This document shows positions 36,682-51,363 of a stretch of 64,000 nt of DNA, piece by piece. Source of the DNA: Bisbaumannia pacifica (GTDB lineage: Bacteria; Pseudomonadota; Gammaproteobacteria; Pseudomonadales; Halomonadaceae); NCBI RefSeq assembly GCF_007989625.1, contig NZ_BJUK01000006.1:62001-126000 (forward strand), given 5' to 3'. Position numbers and translations under genes: made by a program. Every line of letters begins with the position of its first letter. Positions within the stretch are counted from its first letter, which is position 1. A model generated the notes under the pieces. It searched no databases, was not told where the DNA came from, and was given only the letters and a program-made list of their open reading frames with translations.

Positions 36682-37006
36682 GCGCGGCGCGGGTAGCCCC
36701 GGCCTCCGAGGAGAGGGCGTGTTAACGGCAATCGCTCTGCGATGAGGTAGACGGGGGGGTGGTGAGCCTGCGGCGAATCCTGTAATATTCCAAAAATTTT
36801 GGCCGGGCGCTGCGAGAATCTGTCCCGCAGAGGCGTGTCGAGGCGGCCCAAGGGCATAGAATAATGCTAAAAAGCGGGATGAAACCGGTCTTATCGGCTT
36901 TCGTCCCGCTTTTTTACGACTCGAATCAGGCGCCCACCAGCGATCACTTTGTCGGTTATCGAGACCGCCTTCCCGGCTGGTCTCACGAGCATGGGAGGAA
37001 GTTGCG
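36682..37006 (+). promoter_or_regulatory. 325-bp dapB-carA spacer / carA leader
   Basis: It contains an AT-rich palindrome CCAAAAATTTTGG (36790-36802). TGTCGA-N8-AA (36836-36851) resembles one half-site of the Pseudomonas ArgR consensus TGTCGC-N8-AA. A TAGAAT -10-like box is at 36857-36862. The strong terminator at 36868-36915 follows. The GGGAGG ribosome site lies 8 nt before the TTG start. Arginine and pyrimidine control of carAB would be expected. Confidence 0.45.
36868..36915 (+). terminator. Intrinsic terminator or attenuator in the carA leader
   Basis: A 10-bp AAAAGCGGGA/TCCCGCTTTT stem is continued by GAAA/TTTC and CCG/CGG pairs, with a run of T residues at 36910-36915. It ends 91 bp before carA. 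It either ends dapB or attenuates a promoter lying just upstream. Confidence 0.8.
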
Positions 37007-38152
37007 TTGAACAGACCCGCGATATTGGCCTTGGAAGATGGTAGCGTTTTCCATGGGTCTGCCATCGGAGCCGATGGCCTGACCAGCGGTGAGGTGGTGT
37101 TCAATACGGCCATGACCGGCTACCAGGAAATCCTCACCGATCCCTCCTATTCCCGACAGATCGTCACCCTGACCTACCCGCATATCGGCAACACCGGCGT
37201 CAACGCCGAGGACGTGGAGTCCGGGGCCATCGCCGCCGCCGGCCTGGTGATCCGCGACCTGCCGCTGCTGGCCAGCAGCTTCCGCTGCGAGCAGTCCCTG
37301 GATGCCTACCTCAAGGGCCAGAACATCCTCGGCATCGCCGATATCGATACCCGTCGCCTGACCCGCATCCTGCGCGACAAGGGCTCCCAGAACGGCGCCA
37401 TCCTGGCCGGCAGCGAGGCCGAGGGTGAGGATGCCGTGGCCCGCGCCCTGGAGGCCGCCTGCGCCTTCCCGGGCCTCAAGGGCATGGACCTGGCCAAGGA
37501 AGTGACCTGCCAGCACGCCTACGAGTGGAGTGAGGGCGAGTGGGCCCTGGGCGAGGGTTACGCCGACGCCGCACAGGCCGAGCGCCCTTATCATGTGGTG
37601 GCCTACGATTACGGCGTCAAGCGCAATATTCTGCGCATGCTGGCCTCCCGCGGCTGTCGCCTCACCGTGGTGCCGGCCCAGACCCCGGCCGCCGAGGTGA
37701 TCGCCATGAATCCGGACGGTATCTTCCTCTCCAACGGCCCCGGCGACCCCGAGCCCTGCGACTACGCCATCCGCGCGATCCAGGAGATCCTCGAGACCGA
37801 GATCCCGGTGTTCGGCATCTGCCTGGGTCACCAGCTGCTGGCCCTGGCCAGCGGGGCCAAGACCGTCAAGATGGGCCATGGCCACCACGGCGCCAACCAC
37901 CCGGTGCAGGACCTCGACGGCGGCCAGGTGATGATCACCAGCCAGAACCACGGCTTCGCCGCCGACGAGGCGAGTCTGCCCAGCACCCTGCGTGCCACCC
38001 ATCGTTCGCTCTTCGATGGCACCCTGCAGGGCATCGAGCGCACCGACCGTCCGGCCTTCAGCTTCCAGGGGCATCCGGAAGCGAGCCCCGGGCCGCGTGA
38101 CGTGGCGCCGCTGTTCGACCGCTTTATCGAGATGATCAAGGCACGCCGATAA
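37007..38152 (+). CDS. carA: Carbamoyl-phosphate synthase small subunit CarA
   Basis: 381 aa with a TTG start, as in Pseudomonas carA, supported by GGGAGG 8 nt upstream. N-terminal CarA domain ([17 protein letters not shown]). C-terminal class-I glutamine amidotransferase with the nucleophile in [17 protein letters not shown] and the His/Glu of [14 protein letters not shown]. It supplies ammonia from glutamine to CarB for arginine and pyrimidine synthesis. carB follows after 90 bp. Confidence 0.97.
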   Translation: MNRPAILALEDGSVFHGSAIGADGLTSGEVVFNTAMTGYQEILTDPSYSRQIVTLTYPHIGNTGVNAEDVESGAIAAAGLVIRDLPLLASSFRCEQSLDAYLKGQNILGIADIDTRRLTRILRDKGSQNGAILAGSEAEGEDAVARALEAACAFPGLKGMDLAKEVTCQHAYEWSEGEWALGEGYADAAQAERPYHVVAYDYGVKRNILRMLASRGCRLTVVPAQTPAAEVIAMNPDGIFLSNGPGDPEPCDYAIRAIQEILETEIPVFGICLGHQLLALASGAKTVKMGHGHHGANHPVQDLDGGQVMITSQNHGFAADEASLPSTLRATHRSLFDGTLQGIERTDRPAFSFQGHPEASPGPRDVAPLFDRFIEMIKARR

Positions 38153-38242
38153 TCGCCCGACCGCCATCGAGATGATCCGGGCGCGCCGTCATTCGCCCGT
38201 CCGTCGATCCTCGTTCGTCACCCTTTTTCTGCGGGAAGCACC

Positions 38243-41469
<3,227 letters not shown>

Positions 41470-41473
<4 letters not shown>

Positions 41474-41946
41474 ACAAGGTCCCGATGACCGTAGCAGGCG
41501 AGCAGCGTCTGCGGGACGAGCTGGATCAGCTCAAGAGCGTCGAACGGCCGAAGGTGATCAATGCCATTGCCGAGGCTCGTGAACACGGCGACCTCAAGGA
41601 GAACGCCGAGTACCACGCGGCCCGCGAGCAGCAGGGCTTTATCGAGGGGCGCATCCAGGAGATCGAGAGCAAGCTCTCGGCTTCCCAGGTGATCGATGTC
41701 ACCAAGCTGCCCAAGACCGGCAAGGTGATCTTCGGCGTGACCGTGGGCCTGCTCAACCTCGATACCGACGAGGAGGTGACCTACCGCATCGTCGGCGAGG
41801 ACGAGGCCGACATCAAGGCGGGACGCATCTCGGTGACCTCGCCCATCGCCCGTGCCCTGATCGGCAAGGAAGAGGGCGACGTGGTGCTGGTCAAGACGCC
41901 CGGCGGCGACGTGGAGTACGAGATCGCCGGCGTCGAGCACCTGTAA
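41470..41946 (+). CDS. greA: Transcription elongation factor GreA
   Basis: 158 aa. An N-terminal coiled coil with the acidic tip ([20 protein letters not shown]) enters the RNA polymerase secondary channel. The C-terminal FKBP-like domain has [20 protein letters not shown] and [12 protein letters not shown]. It rescues backtracked polymerase by transcript cleavage. ATG overlaps the carB stop (ATGA), giving the conserved carA-carB-greA operon, ended by a strong hairpin. Confidence 0.97.
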
Positions 41947-41982
41947 GCCAAGCTCGAGGCCTTGAGCCGGACGCTTGAAGAA

Positions 41983-42016
41983 AAACACCCCCGCAGCCAT
42001 GGCTGCGGGGGTGTTT
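41983..42016. terminator. Bidirectional terminator between greA and yhbY
   Basis: A perfect 16-bp stem with an AT centre (41983-41998 with 42001-42016) has TTT on the plus side and a five-T run on the minus side. It serves both convergent genes. Confidence 0.88.
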
Positions 42017-42074
42017 CGTCTCTACGGCGAGTGAGTCATGCCGTCGACAGACGGCCTCCCGCTCGCGCGAAGCG

Positions 42075-42401
42075 TCAGTGCCGGCCGTGGTGGCCTTCGA
42101 AACGCTGGATATTCGAGAGCTTGGGGTTGGCCTTGGGGTTCTTGCGGTAGAGCAGGGCCATCTTGCCGATGGTCTGCACCAGTTCGGCGCCGCTGTTCGC
42201 CACCAGTTCGGCGATCATGGCGGCCCGGTCGTCGCGGTCGGGCAGGGCCAGCTTGACCTTGATCAGCTCGTGATCCGCCAGCGCCCGGTCCAGCTCGGCC
42301 AGGACGCCCTCGGAGATGCCGTTCTCGGAGAGGGTGACCACGGGGTTGAGGTGGTGGCCGATGCTGCGAAATGCTTTCTTTTGTGCCTGTGACAAGCTCA
42401 T
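42075..42401 (-). CDS. yhbY: YhbY-family CRM-domain RNA-binding protein
   Basis: 108 aa from the ATG at 42401. CRM-domain signs: SQAQKKAFRSIGHHLNPVVT, LVANSGAELVQTIGKMALLY with the GxxG-like loop, and YRKNPKANPKLSNI. It binds pre-50S ribosomal RNA. It is divergent from rlmE, another 50S maturation gene, the usual arrangement before ftsH. Confidence 0.93.
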   Translation of the reverse strand: MSLSQAQKKAFRSIGHHLNPVVTLSENGISEGVLAELDRALADHELIKVKLALPDRDDRAAMIAELVANSGAELVQTIGKMALLYRKNPKANPKLSNIQRFEGHHGRH

Positions 42402-42529
42402 GGTATCTTGAGATTTCCGGTTGCGCTGAACCCGCCATGGTAAGGCGAAAGCCGTCGCGGTGAAAGCCTCCCGTCGGCGCCGACCGACCCCGCTCTCCGT
42501 GTGGCGAACTCCCGATCCCAGGTGCCCTA

Positions 42530-43189
42530 GTGACATCTCCTTCCCGTCCCCGCAAGTCCGCGTCTCCGCGTCATGCCAGCAAGTCCAGTGCCGGTTGGCT
42601 CAAGGAGCATTTCGACGATCAATATGTGCAGCGCTCCTGGCAGGAGGGCTACCGCAGCCGCGCCAGCTACAAGCTGCTCGAGCTGGATGCCAAGGACCGG
42701 CTCTTCACGCCGGGCATGACGGTGATCGACCTGGGGGCGGCGCCCGGCGGCTGGAGCCAGGTGGCCGCCGAGAAGGTGGGCGCCAAGGGCCTGGTGATCG
42801 CTTCCGATATTCTCGAGATGGATGCCCTGGCCGGGGTCGAGTTCATCCAGGGGGACTTTACCGAGGAGGCGGCCCTGGAGGCGATCCTCGCTACCCTGGG
42901 GGAGCGGCCGGTGGACCTGGTGATGTCCGATATGGCCCCCAATATGAGTGGCATGGCCGCCATCGATCAGCCCCAGGCCATGTACCTGGTGGAGCTGGCG
43001 CTGGATCTGGCGCGCCAGACCCTGAGCCCCGGGGGGCGCTTCCTGGCCAAGGTGTTTCAGGGTGAAGGTTTCGATGCCTACCTGAGGGAGCTGCGCGGCA
43101 GCTTCGCTCGGGTGGTGACCCGCAAGCCGGAGGCCTCGCGGGCGCGTTCCCGCGAGGTCTACCTGCTGGCGGAAGGATTCAAGGGCTAG
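42530..43189 (+). CDS. rlmE: 23S rRNA 2'-O-ribose methyltransferase RlmE (FtsJ/RrmJ)
   Basis: 219 aa, GTG start. The K-D-K-E tetrad is visible in [35 protein letters not shown] and [10 protein letters not shown]. The SAM site is [15 protein letters not shown]. It methylates U2552 of 23S rRNA (E. coli numbering) in late 50S assembly; in E. coli the gene is heat-inducible and next to ftsH, as here. Confidence 0.96.
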   Translation: MTSPSRPRKSASPRHASKSSAGWLKEHFDDQYVQRSWQEGYRSRASYKLLELDAKDRLFTPGMTVIDLGAAPGGWSQVAAEKVGAKGLVIASDILEMDALAGVEFIQGDFTEEAALEAILATLGERPVDLVMSDMAPNMSGMAAIDQPQAMYLVELALDLARQTLSPGGRFLAKVFQGEGFDAYLRELRGSFARVVTRKPEASRARSREVYLLAEGFKG

Positions 43190-43342
43190 GGCGGCGATAG
43201 CTTCCATCAACCGAGGCAATAGCCGGACAGGGGGCGAAAGATATGCCACTGTCGTCCCGTCAGGGTGGTTGAACACCCGCGGCTGCTGTAATGTCGAAGG
43301 TCTAGCCGGTACGCAGATCGATTTAGCAATGAGGGTGTTCCC

Positions 43343-45328
<1,986 letters not shown>

Positions 45329-45350
45329 GTCGGGAGTGACGGAACCACAG

Positions 45351-45372
45351 CAGGCGCCCCTCGGGGCGCCTG
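45351..45372 (+). terminator. ftsH downstream hairpin
   Basis: A 10-bp CAGGCGCCCC/GGGGCGCCTG stem with a minimal loop lies 22 bp after ftsH, followed by a moderately T-rich stretch. Confidence 0.6.
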
Positions 45373-45460
45373 TGTCGTCTCTGCCTGTCGTCTTGCATGG
45401 TGCCGGGTGGCTGATTAGAGTAGGTTCCCTCTCTTTGCCTACCCTGTCAGGACCCGCCCC

Positions 45461-46324
45461 ATGAGCGACGGACAACCCGCGACCATGCTCCATTGTGGTC
45501 GCCATCGGCTCGATCTCTCCTATCCCCGAGTCATGGGGATTCTCAATGTCACCCCGGACTCCTTCTCCGACGGCGGGCGCCATGTGGCGCTGGATGATGC
45601 CCTGCGTCACGCCGAGCAGATGCTCGCCGAAGGAGCCGCCATCATCGACGTGGGGGGAGAGTCGACCCGACCCGGCGCCGTGCCGGTGGCGCCCCAGCAG
45701 GAGCTGGATCGGGTTGCCCCGGTGGTGGAGGCCCTGGTGCGCGAGCTGGATGCCCTGGTCTCGGTGGACACCAGCAGTCCCGAGGTGATGCGCGAGAGCG
45801 CCGCCCTGGGGGCGGGGATGCTCAACGACGTGCGTGCCCTGCGTCGCGAGGGGGCCCTGCAGGCGGCGGCCCATAGCGGCCTGCCGGTATGCCTGATGCA
45901 CATGCTCGGCGAGCCCGGCGACATGCAGGTGGCGCCTCATTACGAGGTGCCGGTGGAGGAGGCGGTGGCCGACTTTCTCGAGGCGCGGGTGGCCGCCTGC
46001 CTGGCCTCGGGGTTGCGCCCCGAGCGGCTGCTGCTCGACCCCGGCTTCGGCTTCGCCAAGACCGTGGAGCATAACCTGCGCCTGCTGCACCGCATGGATC
46101 GTCTGCAGGCACTCAAGCTGCCGCTGTTGGTGGGCATGTCCCGCAAGAGCATGATCGGCAAGGTGCTGGAGCGCCCCGTCGAGGAACGCCTGCCCGGCGG
46201 CCTGGCCCTGGCGGCCCTGGCCGTGGAGCGCGGCGCGCGAATCCTGCGTGTCCATGATGTGGGGCCCAGCGTGGATGCCATCAATATGACCTGGGCCGTA
46301 CTCCAGGAAGGATGTGACCCATGA
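45461..46324 (+). CDS. folP: Dihydropteroate synthase FolP
   Basis: 287 aa. Family signatures [18 protein letters not shown] and [13 protein letters not shown] near the N-terminus, then [16 protein letters not shown] and [11 protein letters not shown]. It condenses p-aminobenzoate with hydroxymethyl-dihydropterin diphosphate in folate synthesis and is the target of sulfonamides. It overlaps the glmM start (ATGA), the conserved ftsH-folP-glmM order. Confidence 0.97.
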   Translation: MSDGQPATMLHCGRHRLDLSYPRVMGILNVTPDSFSDGGRHVALDDALRHAEQMLAEGAAIIDVGGESTRPGAVPVAPQQELDRVAPVVEALVRELDALVSVDTSSPEVMRESAALGAGMLNDVRALRREGALQAAAHSGLPVCLMHMLGEPGDMQVAPHYEVPVEEAVADFLEARVAACLASGLRPERLLLDPGFGFAKTVEHNLRLLHRMDRLQALKLPLLVGMSRKSMIGKVLERPVEERLPGGLALAALAVERGARILRVHDVGPSVDAINMTWAVLQEGCDP

Positions 46325-47667
46325 GTCGACGCTATTTCGGCACGGACGGGATCCGTGGCACCGTGGGGGAGTTCCCCATCACCCCCGACTTCATGCTCAA
46401 GCTGGGTTGGGCCACCGGCCGGGTGCTGGCCCGTCAGGGGCGCACCAAGGTATTGATCGGCAAGGATACGCGGATCTCCGGCTACCTCTTCGAGTCGGCC
46501 CTGGAGGCGGGGCTCTCCGCCGCCGGAGTGGACGTCTCCCTGTTGGGCCCCATGCCGACCCCGGGGATCGCCTACCTGACTCGCACCTTTCGTGCCGATG
46601 CCGGTATCGTGATCTCGGCCTCCCATAACCCCTTCGCCGACAACGGCATCAAGTTCTTCTCCGCCGAGGGGGCCAAGCTGGATGACGCCATCGAGGCGCG
46701 CATCGAGGCCGAGCTGGACGAGCCGCTGACCACGGTAGCCGCCGCCGAGCTGGGCAAGGCAGTGCGCATCAACGACGCCCCGGGGCGCTATATCGAGTTC
46801 TGCAAGTCGACCATCCCCGACCGCCTCAGCCTGCATGGCATGAAGGTCGTGCTCGACTGCGCCCATGGGGCCACCTACCACATCGCCCCCAGCGTGTTCC
46901 GCGAGTTGGGCGCCGAGGTGAGCCTGATCGGCGCCGAGCCGGATGGCCTCAATATCAACCGCGAGGTGGGCTCCACCCATCCGGCGGCCCTGCGTGCCGC
47001 GGTGATCCAGCGTGGCGCCGACCTGGGCATCGCCTTCGATGGCGACGGCGACCGGGTATTGCTGGTGGATGCCGACGGCCGTGAGGTGGATGGTGACGAT
47101 ATCCTCTACCTGATCGCCAAGGATCGCCATGAGCGGGGCGAGCTGGGCGGCGGCGTGGTCGGCACCCTGATGACCAACTTCGGCCTCGAGCTGGCCTTCG
47201 CCCGCCTGGGTATCCCCTTCGAGCGCGCCAAGGTGGGCGACCGCTACGTGATGGAGCGCCTGGCCGCCAATGCCTGGCAGCTGGGCGGCGAGTCTTCCGG
47301 GCATATCGTCTGTGGCCATGTGCAGACCACCGGCGATGGCATCGTCGCCGCCCTCCAGGCGGTGGCCATCATGGTCCGCGAGGGGCAGCCCCTGGCGCGG
47401 CTGCTCGCCGGCCTGGAGAAGGTGCCCCAGGCGCTGGTCAACGTGCGCCTGGCGCCGGGGAGCGACGCCAAGTCGCTGATGGCGGCGCCGGCGCTGCAGG
47501 AGGCGGTCGCCGCCGTGGAGGCGGAGCTCGGCGATGAGGGGCGGGTGCTGCTGCGCCCCTCCGGCACCGAACCGCTGATCCGGGTGATGGTGGAGGGGCG
47601 TGCCCACTTCGACGTGGAGGCCCTGGCCGAACGCATCGCCGCCGATGTGCGCGCGCAGATGGCCTGA
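46321..47667 (+). CDS. glmM: Phosphoglucosamine mutase GlmM
   Basis: 448 aa. The catalytic phosphoserine is Ser101 in [17 protein letters not shown]. Other landmarks are the metal loop [13 protein letters not shown], the sugar loop GGESSGHI and the phosphate loop [15 protein letters not shown]. It makes glucosamine-1-phosphate for UDP-GlcNAc, hence peptidoglycan and LPS. The start overlaps the folP stop. Confidence 0.97.
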   Translation: MSRRYFGTDGIRGTVGEFPITPDFMLKLGWATGRVLARQGRTKVLIGKDTRISGYLFESALEAGLSAAGVDVSLLGPMPTPGIAYLTRTFRADAGIVISASHNPFADNGIKFFSAEGAKLDDAIEARIEAELDEPLTTVAAAELGKAVRINDAPGRYIEFCKSTIPDRLSLHGMKVVLDCAHGATYHIAPSVFRELGAEVSLIGAEPDGLNINREVGSTHPAALRAAVIQRGADLGIAFDGDGDRVLLVDADGREVDGDDILYLIAKDRHERGELGGGVVGTLMTNFGLELAFARLGIPFERAKVGDRYVMERLAANAWQLGGESSGHIVCGHVQTTGDGIVAALQAVAIMVREGQPLARLLAGLEKVPQALVNVRLAPGSDAKSLMAAPALQEAVAAVEAELGDEGRVLLRPSGTEPLIRVMVEGRAHFDVEALAERIAADVRAQMA

Positions 47668-47756
47668 GGCCGAGGGTCCGCGAGGTTGTCAGGCGGCGGT
47701 TGTCATGCTAGGGCCGCTCCTATACCATTTCGCTCCACCGTGAACGAGGACAGTCT

Positions 47757-48506
47757 ATGCGTACGCCGCTGATTGCCGGCAACTGGAAGATGAATGGCTC
47801 GGCCGACCTGGTCGAGGCGTTCGGGCGTGCCTTTGCCGAGGCCGAGCTGCCGGACGGCCTCGAGGTGGCGATCTTTCCGCCGTTTCCCTATCTGGAGGCG
47901 GCGCGGCGTGCCTTCGCCGAGACGCCCATCGGCCTCGGGGCCCAGACCCTGAATCCGCTCCACTCGGGGGCCCATACCGGCGAGGTGAGCGGGCGCATGC
48001 TGTGTGAATTCGGCGTGCGTTATGCCCTGGTGGGGCATTCGGAGCGTCGCCAGCTCTATCGCGAGAGCGACGAGCAGGTCTATGACCGCCTGCTGGCCGC
48101 CCTCGGCGTCGACCTGATCCCGGTGCTCTGCGTGGGCGAGACCCTCGAGGAGCGCGATGCCGGGCGTACCATGGAGGTGGTGTTGCGTCAGGTGGGCTTC
48201 GTGATGTCGCGCCTCGAGCCGCAGCAACGCTCGCGTGTGGTGATCGCCTATGAACCGGTGTGGGCGATCGGTACCGGCCGCACGGCCACGCCGCAGCAGG
48301 CCCAGGAGGTGATGGCCGCCATCCGCGACTACCAGGCGAGCTTCGATGCCGAGCTCGCTAGCGCCATGCGGCTGCTCTACGGTGGCAGCATGAACGCCGG
48401 GAATGCCGGCGAGCTGCTTTCCCAACCCGATATCGACGGCGGCCTGGTGGGCGGAGCCTCCCTCAAGGTCGACGATTTCCTAGCCATTTGCCAGTCAGCA
48501 GGTTGA
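47757..48506 (+). CDS. tpiA: Triosephosphate isomerase TpiA
   Basis: 249 aa. Catalytic Lys in PLIAGNWKMNGS, His in YALVGHSERRQLY, Glu in VVIAYEPVWAIGTG, and the phosphate loops YGGSMNAGNAGEL and GGLVGGASL. It interconverts DHAP and glyceraldehyde-3-phosphate. It is located between glmM and secG. Confidence 0.97.
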   Translation: MRTPLIAGNWKMNGSADLVEAFGRAFAEAELPDGLEVAIFPPFPYLEAARRAFAETPIGLGAQTLNPLHSGAHTGEVSGRMLCEFGVRYALVGHSERRQLYRESDEQVYDRLLAALGVDLIPVLCVGETLEERDAGRTMEVVLRQVGFVMSRLEPQQRSRVVIAYEPVWAIGTGRTATPQQAQEVMAAIRDYQASFDAELASAMRLLYGGSMNAGNAGELLSQPDIDGGLVGGASLKVDDFLAICQSAG

Positions 48507-48510
48507 ATCC

Positions 48511-48870
48511 ATGCAAGTTGCCATTCTGATGATCCACGTGGCGATCGCCATCGCCCTGGTCGCCCTTATCCTGCTGCAGCAGGGCAAGGGCGCCGAAGCC
48601 GGTGCCGCCTTCGGTGGCGGTGCCTCCCAGACCGTGTTCGGCTCCCGGGGTAGCGGAAGCTTCCTGGCCAAGCTGACCGGCATCCTGGCGGCGGCCTTCT
48701 TCGCCACCTCCCTGACCCTGGCCTACTTCGCCAGCCAGGCCGGCAATGCGCCGGAGGCCGGGATTCCCGATGCGCGCCTGATCGAGCAGCAAAATTCGCT
48801 GCCGACCCTTGACGAAGGGCAGCAAGATCTGGATAATTCAGCGCCAGTGCTCGAGGAGACAGGCGAGTGA
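48511..48870 (+). CDS. secG: Protein-export membrane protein SecG
   Basis: 119 aa, two membrane helices (about 2-22 and 52-75). Typical SecG features: VALILLQQGKGAEAGAAFGG and GASQTVFGSRGSGSFLAKLT. The C-terminal tail is Gln/Glu-rich. It is an accessory subunit of the SecYEG translocon. It lies 4 bp after tpiA and just upstream of tRNA-Leu, as in E. coli (secG-leuU). Confidence 0.95.
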   Translation: MQVAILMIHVAIAIALVALILLQQGKGAEAGAAFGGGASQTVFGSRGSGSFLAKLTGILAAAFFATSLTLAYFASQAGNAPEAGIPDARLIEQQNSLPTLDEGQQDLDNSAPVLEETGE

Positions 48871-48898
48871 GCCGGTCTTCGCATAGCACTCCCCTGAT

Positions 48899-48985
48899 GC
48901 CGAAGTGGTGGAATTGGTAGACACGCTATCTTGAGGGGGTAGTGGCCTTATGGCCGTGCGGGTTCAAGTCCCGCCTTCGGCACCA
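48899..48985 (+). tRNA. tRNA-Leu (anticodon GAG)
   Basis: 87 nt, class-II tRNA with a long variable arm. The acceptor stem GCCGAAG/CTTCGGC is followed by a discriminator A and an encoded CCA. The anticodon GAG is at 48933-48935 in a TTGAGGG loop. It lies 28 bp after secG, where E. coli has leuU. Confidence 0.96.
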
Positions 48986-48988
48986 TTC

Positions 48989-49009
48989 GAAAACGCAGGT
49001 TGCGTTTTC
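48989..49009 (+). terminator. Terminator after tRNA-Leu
   Basis: A 9-bp stem GAAAACGCA/TGCGTTTTC has a 3-nt loop; its 3' arm ends in TTTT. It lies 3 bp after the tRNA. Confidence 0.65.
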
Positions 49010-49040
49010 CGCAAGATCAGCACCATGGCGACGTAGTGGC

Positions 49041-49069
49041 TTGACTCTAAAGCAACCATTACCTATACT
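49041..49069 (+). promoter_or_regulatory. Promoter of the initiator tRNA gene
   Basis: TTGACT (49041-49046), an exact 17-bp spacer and TATACT (49064-49069), followed by a GC-rich discriminator typical of stable-RNA promoters. It ends 14 bp before the tRNA. Confidence 0.88.
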
Positions 49070-49083
49070 CGCCGACCTGTAGA

Positions 49084-49160
<77 letters not shown>

Positions 49161-49200
49161 TTTTGGCGAGACGGCCAATTTGGTGTGAAAGGTTTCTTGT

Positions 49201-49230
49201 AAAAGGCCCCTTCCAGTGAAGGGGCTTTTT
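49201..49230 (+). terminator. Intrinsic terminator after tRNA-fMet
   Basis: GCCCCTTC/GAAGGGGC stem with a CAGT loop, preceded by AAAAG and followed by five T residues. Transcription into rimP would need read-through or another promoter. Confidence 0.88.
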
Positions 49231-49353
49231 GTTAGCCGCTCATCCACTTGGCCGTCTAGTTGACAGCCTGTCTGGCAGCACGCCCATCGGTCACCTAGCT
49301 TATCTATCGCTCCTGGCCAGGTGCCTGATGCAACGGCTGTAGGAGTCTTCGTC

Positions 49354-49815
49354 GTGGCAATCAAGGACTCAGCGCTCAAGGCGCTCATCGAACCGGTGGT
49401 GACCGCCATGGGCTTCGAGCTCTGGGGGATCGACTACCTTTCCCAGGGCAAGCATTCCCGACTGGTGATCTATATCGACGGCCCCGAAGGGGTCACGGTG
49501 GACGACTGCGCGGCCATCAGCCGTCAGGTCAGTGCCATCTTCGATGTGGAGGATCCGATTCCCGGCGAATACCGTCTCGAGGTGTCATCCCCGGGCATCG
49601 ATCGACCCCTCTTTACCCTCGACCACTATGCGCGCTATCGCGGTCATACCGTGACGCTCAAGTTGCGTCTGGCCTTCGAGGGGCGGCGCAAGTTTCAGGG
49701 CCTGCTGGCCGGCGTCGAGGGCGACGAGGTGTTGTTGCAACTCGATGGCGAGGAGTACTGCTTTCCCATCGACAGCATCGAGCAGGCGCGCGTCGTGCCG
49801 CGGTTCGATGACTAA
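49354..49815 (+). CDS. rimP: Ribosome maturation factor RimP
   Basis: 153 aa from GTG 49354, 8 nt after AGGAG (the in-frame frame upstream has no site). Family pattern: [40 protein letters not shown] and [20 protein letters not shown]. It assists 30S subunit assembly. First gene of the conserved rimP-nusA-infB operon. Confidence 0.95.
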   Translation: MAIKDSALKALIEPVVTAMGFELWGIDYLSQGKHSRLVIYIDGPEGVTVDDCAAISRQVSAIFDVEDPIPGEYRLEVSSPGIDRPLFTLDHYARYRGHTVTLKLRLAFEGRRKFQGLLAGVEGDEVLLQLDGEEYCFPIDSIEQARVVPRFDD

Positions 49816-49842
49816 GGACAGGTTTATTGGCGAGGCTATGGC

Positions 49843-51336
49843 ATGAGCAAAGAGATTCTGGCGGTCGTTGACGCCATCTCCAACGAAAAGGGCGTGCCGC
49901 GCGAAGTGATCTTCGAGGCGGTGGAGGCGGCGCTGGCCAGCGCCTCTCGCAAGCGCTTCGAGGACCAGGAAGTCAGCGTCCGGGTCAAGATCAACCGCGT
50001 CACCGGCGAATACGAGACCTTCCGTCGCTGGGAGGTGCTCGACGACGACGACTTCGAGAACCCCGACGCCGAGATCAAGCTCAGCTATGCGGAGCGGCGG
50101 GATCCGCCCCTCGGCCTGGGCGACGTGGTGGAAGAGAAAATCGAGAATGCGGCCTTCGGCCGCATCGCCGCCCAGACCGCCAAGCAGGTCATCGTGCAGA
50201 AGGTGCGCGAGGCGGAGCGGGCCGAGGTGGTGCGCCTCTACTCCGATCGCGAAGGCGAGCTGGTCTCCGGGATCGTCAAGAAGACCACCCGCGATGGCCT
50301 GATCGTCGACCTCGGCGATAACGCCGAGGCCTTCCTGCCGCGCAGCGAGATGATTCCCGGCGAGCGTTACCGTATGAACGAGCGGGTTCGTGCGGTGCTG
50401 ATGAAGGTCGATCCCGAGGCCCGTGGCTCGCAGCTGATCCTCTCGCGCACCTGCCCGGAGTTGATCATCGAGCTGTTCAAGATCGAGGTGCCGGAGATCG
50501 CCGAGCAGCTCATCGAGATCAAGGGCGCCGCCCGCGATCCGGGCTCTCGGGCCAAGATCGCCGTCAAGACCAATGATCGCCGCATCGATCCGGTGGGTGC
50601 CTGCGTCGGCATGCGCGGTTCCCGGGTCCAGGCGGTCTCCACCGAGCTGCAGAACGAGCGGGTCGATATCATCCTCTGGGACGACAACCCCGCGCAGCTG
50701 GTGATCAACGCCATGGCGCCGGCCGACGTGGCCTCCATCCTGGTGGACGAGGAGTCCGGGGCCATGGATGTGGCCGTGGCCGAAGACAACCTGGCTCAGG
50801 CCATCGGCCGTAGCGGCCAGAACGTGCGCCTGGCCTCGGAGCTCACCGGTTGGCGGCTCAACGTCATGACCGAGGAAGAGGCCGAGGGCAAGCGCGAGCA
50901 GGAGATCGACAGCCTGGTGGAGCACTTCATCCAGCACCTGGAGATCGACGAGGACCTCGCTCGCCTGCTGGTGGAAGAGGGCTTCACCACCCTGGAAGAG
51001 ATCGCCTATGTGCCCGCCGAGGAGATGCTCGAAATCGAGGAGCTCGATGAAGAGCTGATCGAAGAGCTGCGGGCACGGGCCAAGGACGAGCTATTGAACC
51101 TGGCCATTGCCTCCGAGGAGGAGCTCGATGGTGCTCAGCCCGCCGATGACCTGCTGGCGATGGAGGGCATGGAGCGTCACCTGGCCTTTATCCTCGCCAG
51201 TCGCGGCATCGTCACGATGGAGGATCTGGCCGAGCAGTCCGTCGACGACCTGGCGGACATCGACGAGTTGGACGAAGAGCGCGCAGCGGCACTGATCATG
51301 ACTGCCCGTGCGCCATGGTTCGAGAGCGAACAGTAA
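49843..51336 (+). CDS. nusA: Transcription termination/antitermination protein NusA
   Basis: 497 aa. N-terminal RNA-polymerase-binding domain (1-130), S1 domain (about 135-200, [20 protein letters not shown]), KH1 and KH2 (about 230-345, [20 protein letters not shown]), and two acidic C-terminal repeats with [20 protein letters not shown] and [20 protein letters not shown]. It controls pausing, termination and antitermination. Full-length gammaproteobacterial form. Confidence 0.98.
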   Translation: MSKEILAVVDAISNEKGVPREVIFEAVEAALASASRKRFEDQEVSVRVKINRVTGEYETFRRWEVLDDDDFENPDAEIKLSYAERRDPPLGLGDVVEEKIENAAFGRIAAQTAKQVIVQKVREAERAEVVRLYSDREGELVSGIVKKTTRDGLIVDLGDNAEAFLPRSEMIPGERYRMNERVRAVLMKVDPEARGSQLILSRTCPELIIELFKIEVPEIAEQLIEIKGAARDPGSRAKIAVKTNDRRIDPVGACVGMRGSRVQAVSTELQNERVDIILWDDNPAQLVINAMAPADVASILVDEESGAMDVAVAEDNLAQAIGRSGQNVRLASELTGWRLNVMTEEEAEGKREQEIDSLVEHFIQHLEIDEDLARLLVEEGFTTLEEIAYVPAEEMLEIEELDEELIEELRARAKDELLNLAIASEEELDGAQPADDLLAMEGMERHLAFILASRGIVTMEDLAEQSVDDLADIDELDEERAAALIMTARAPWFESEQ

Positions 51337-51363
51337 ACAGGTCACGGGCTCAGGAGGGTCGCA

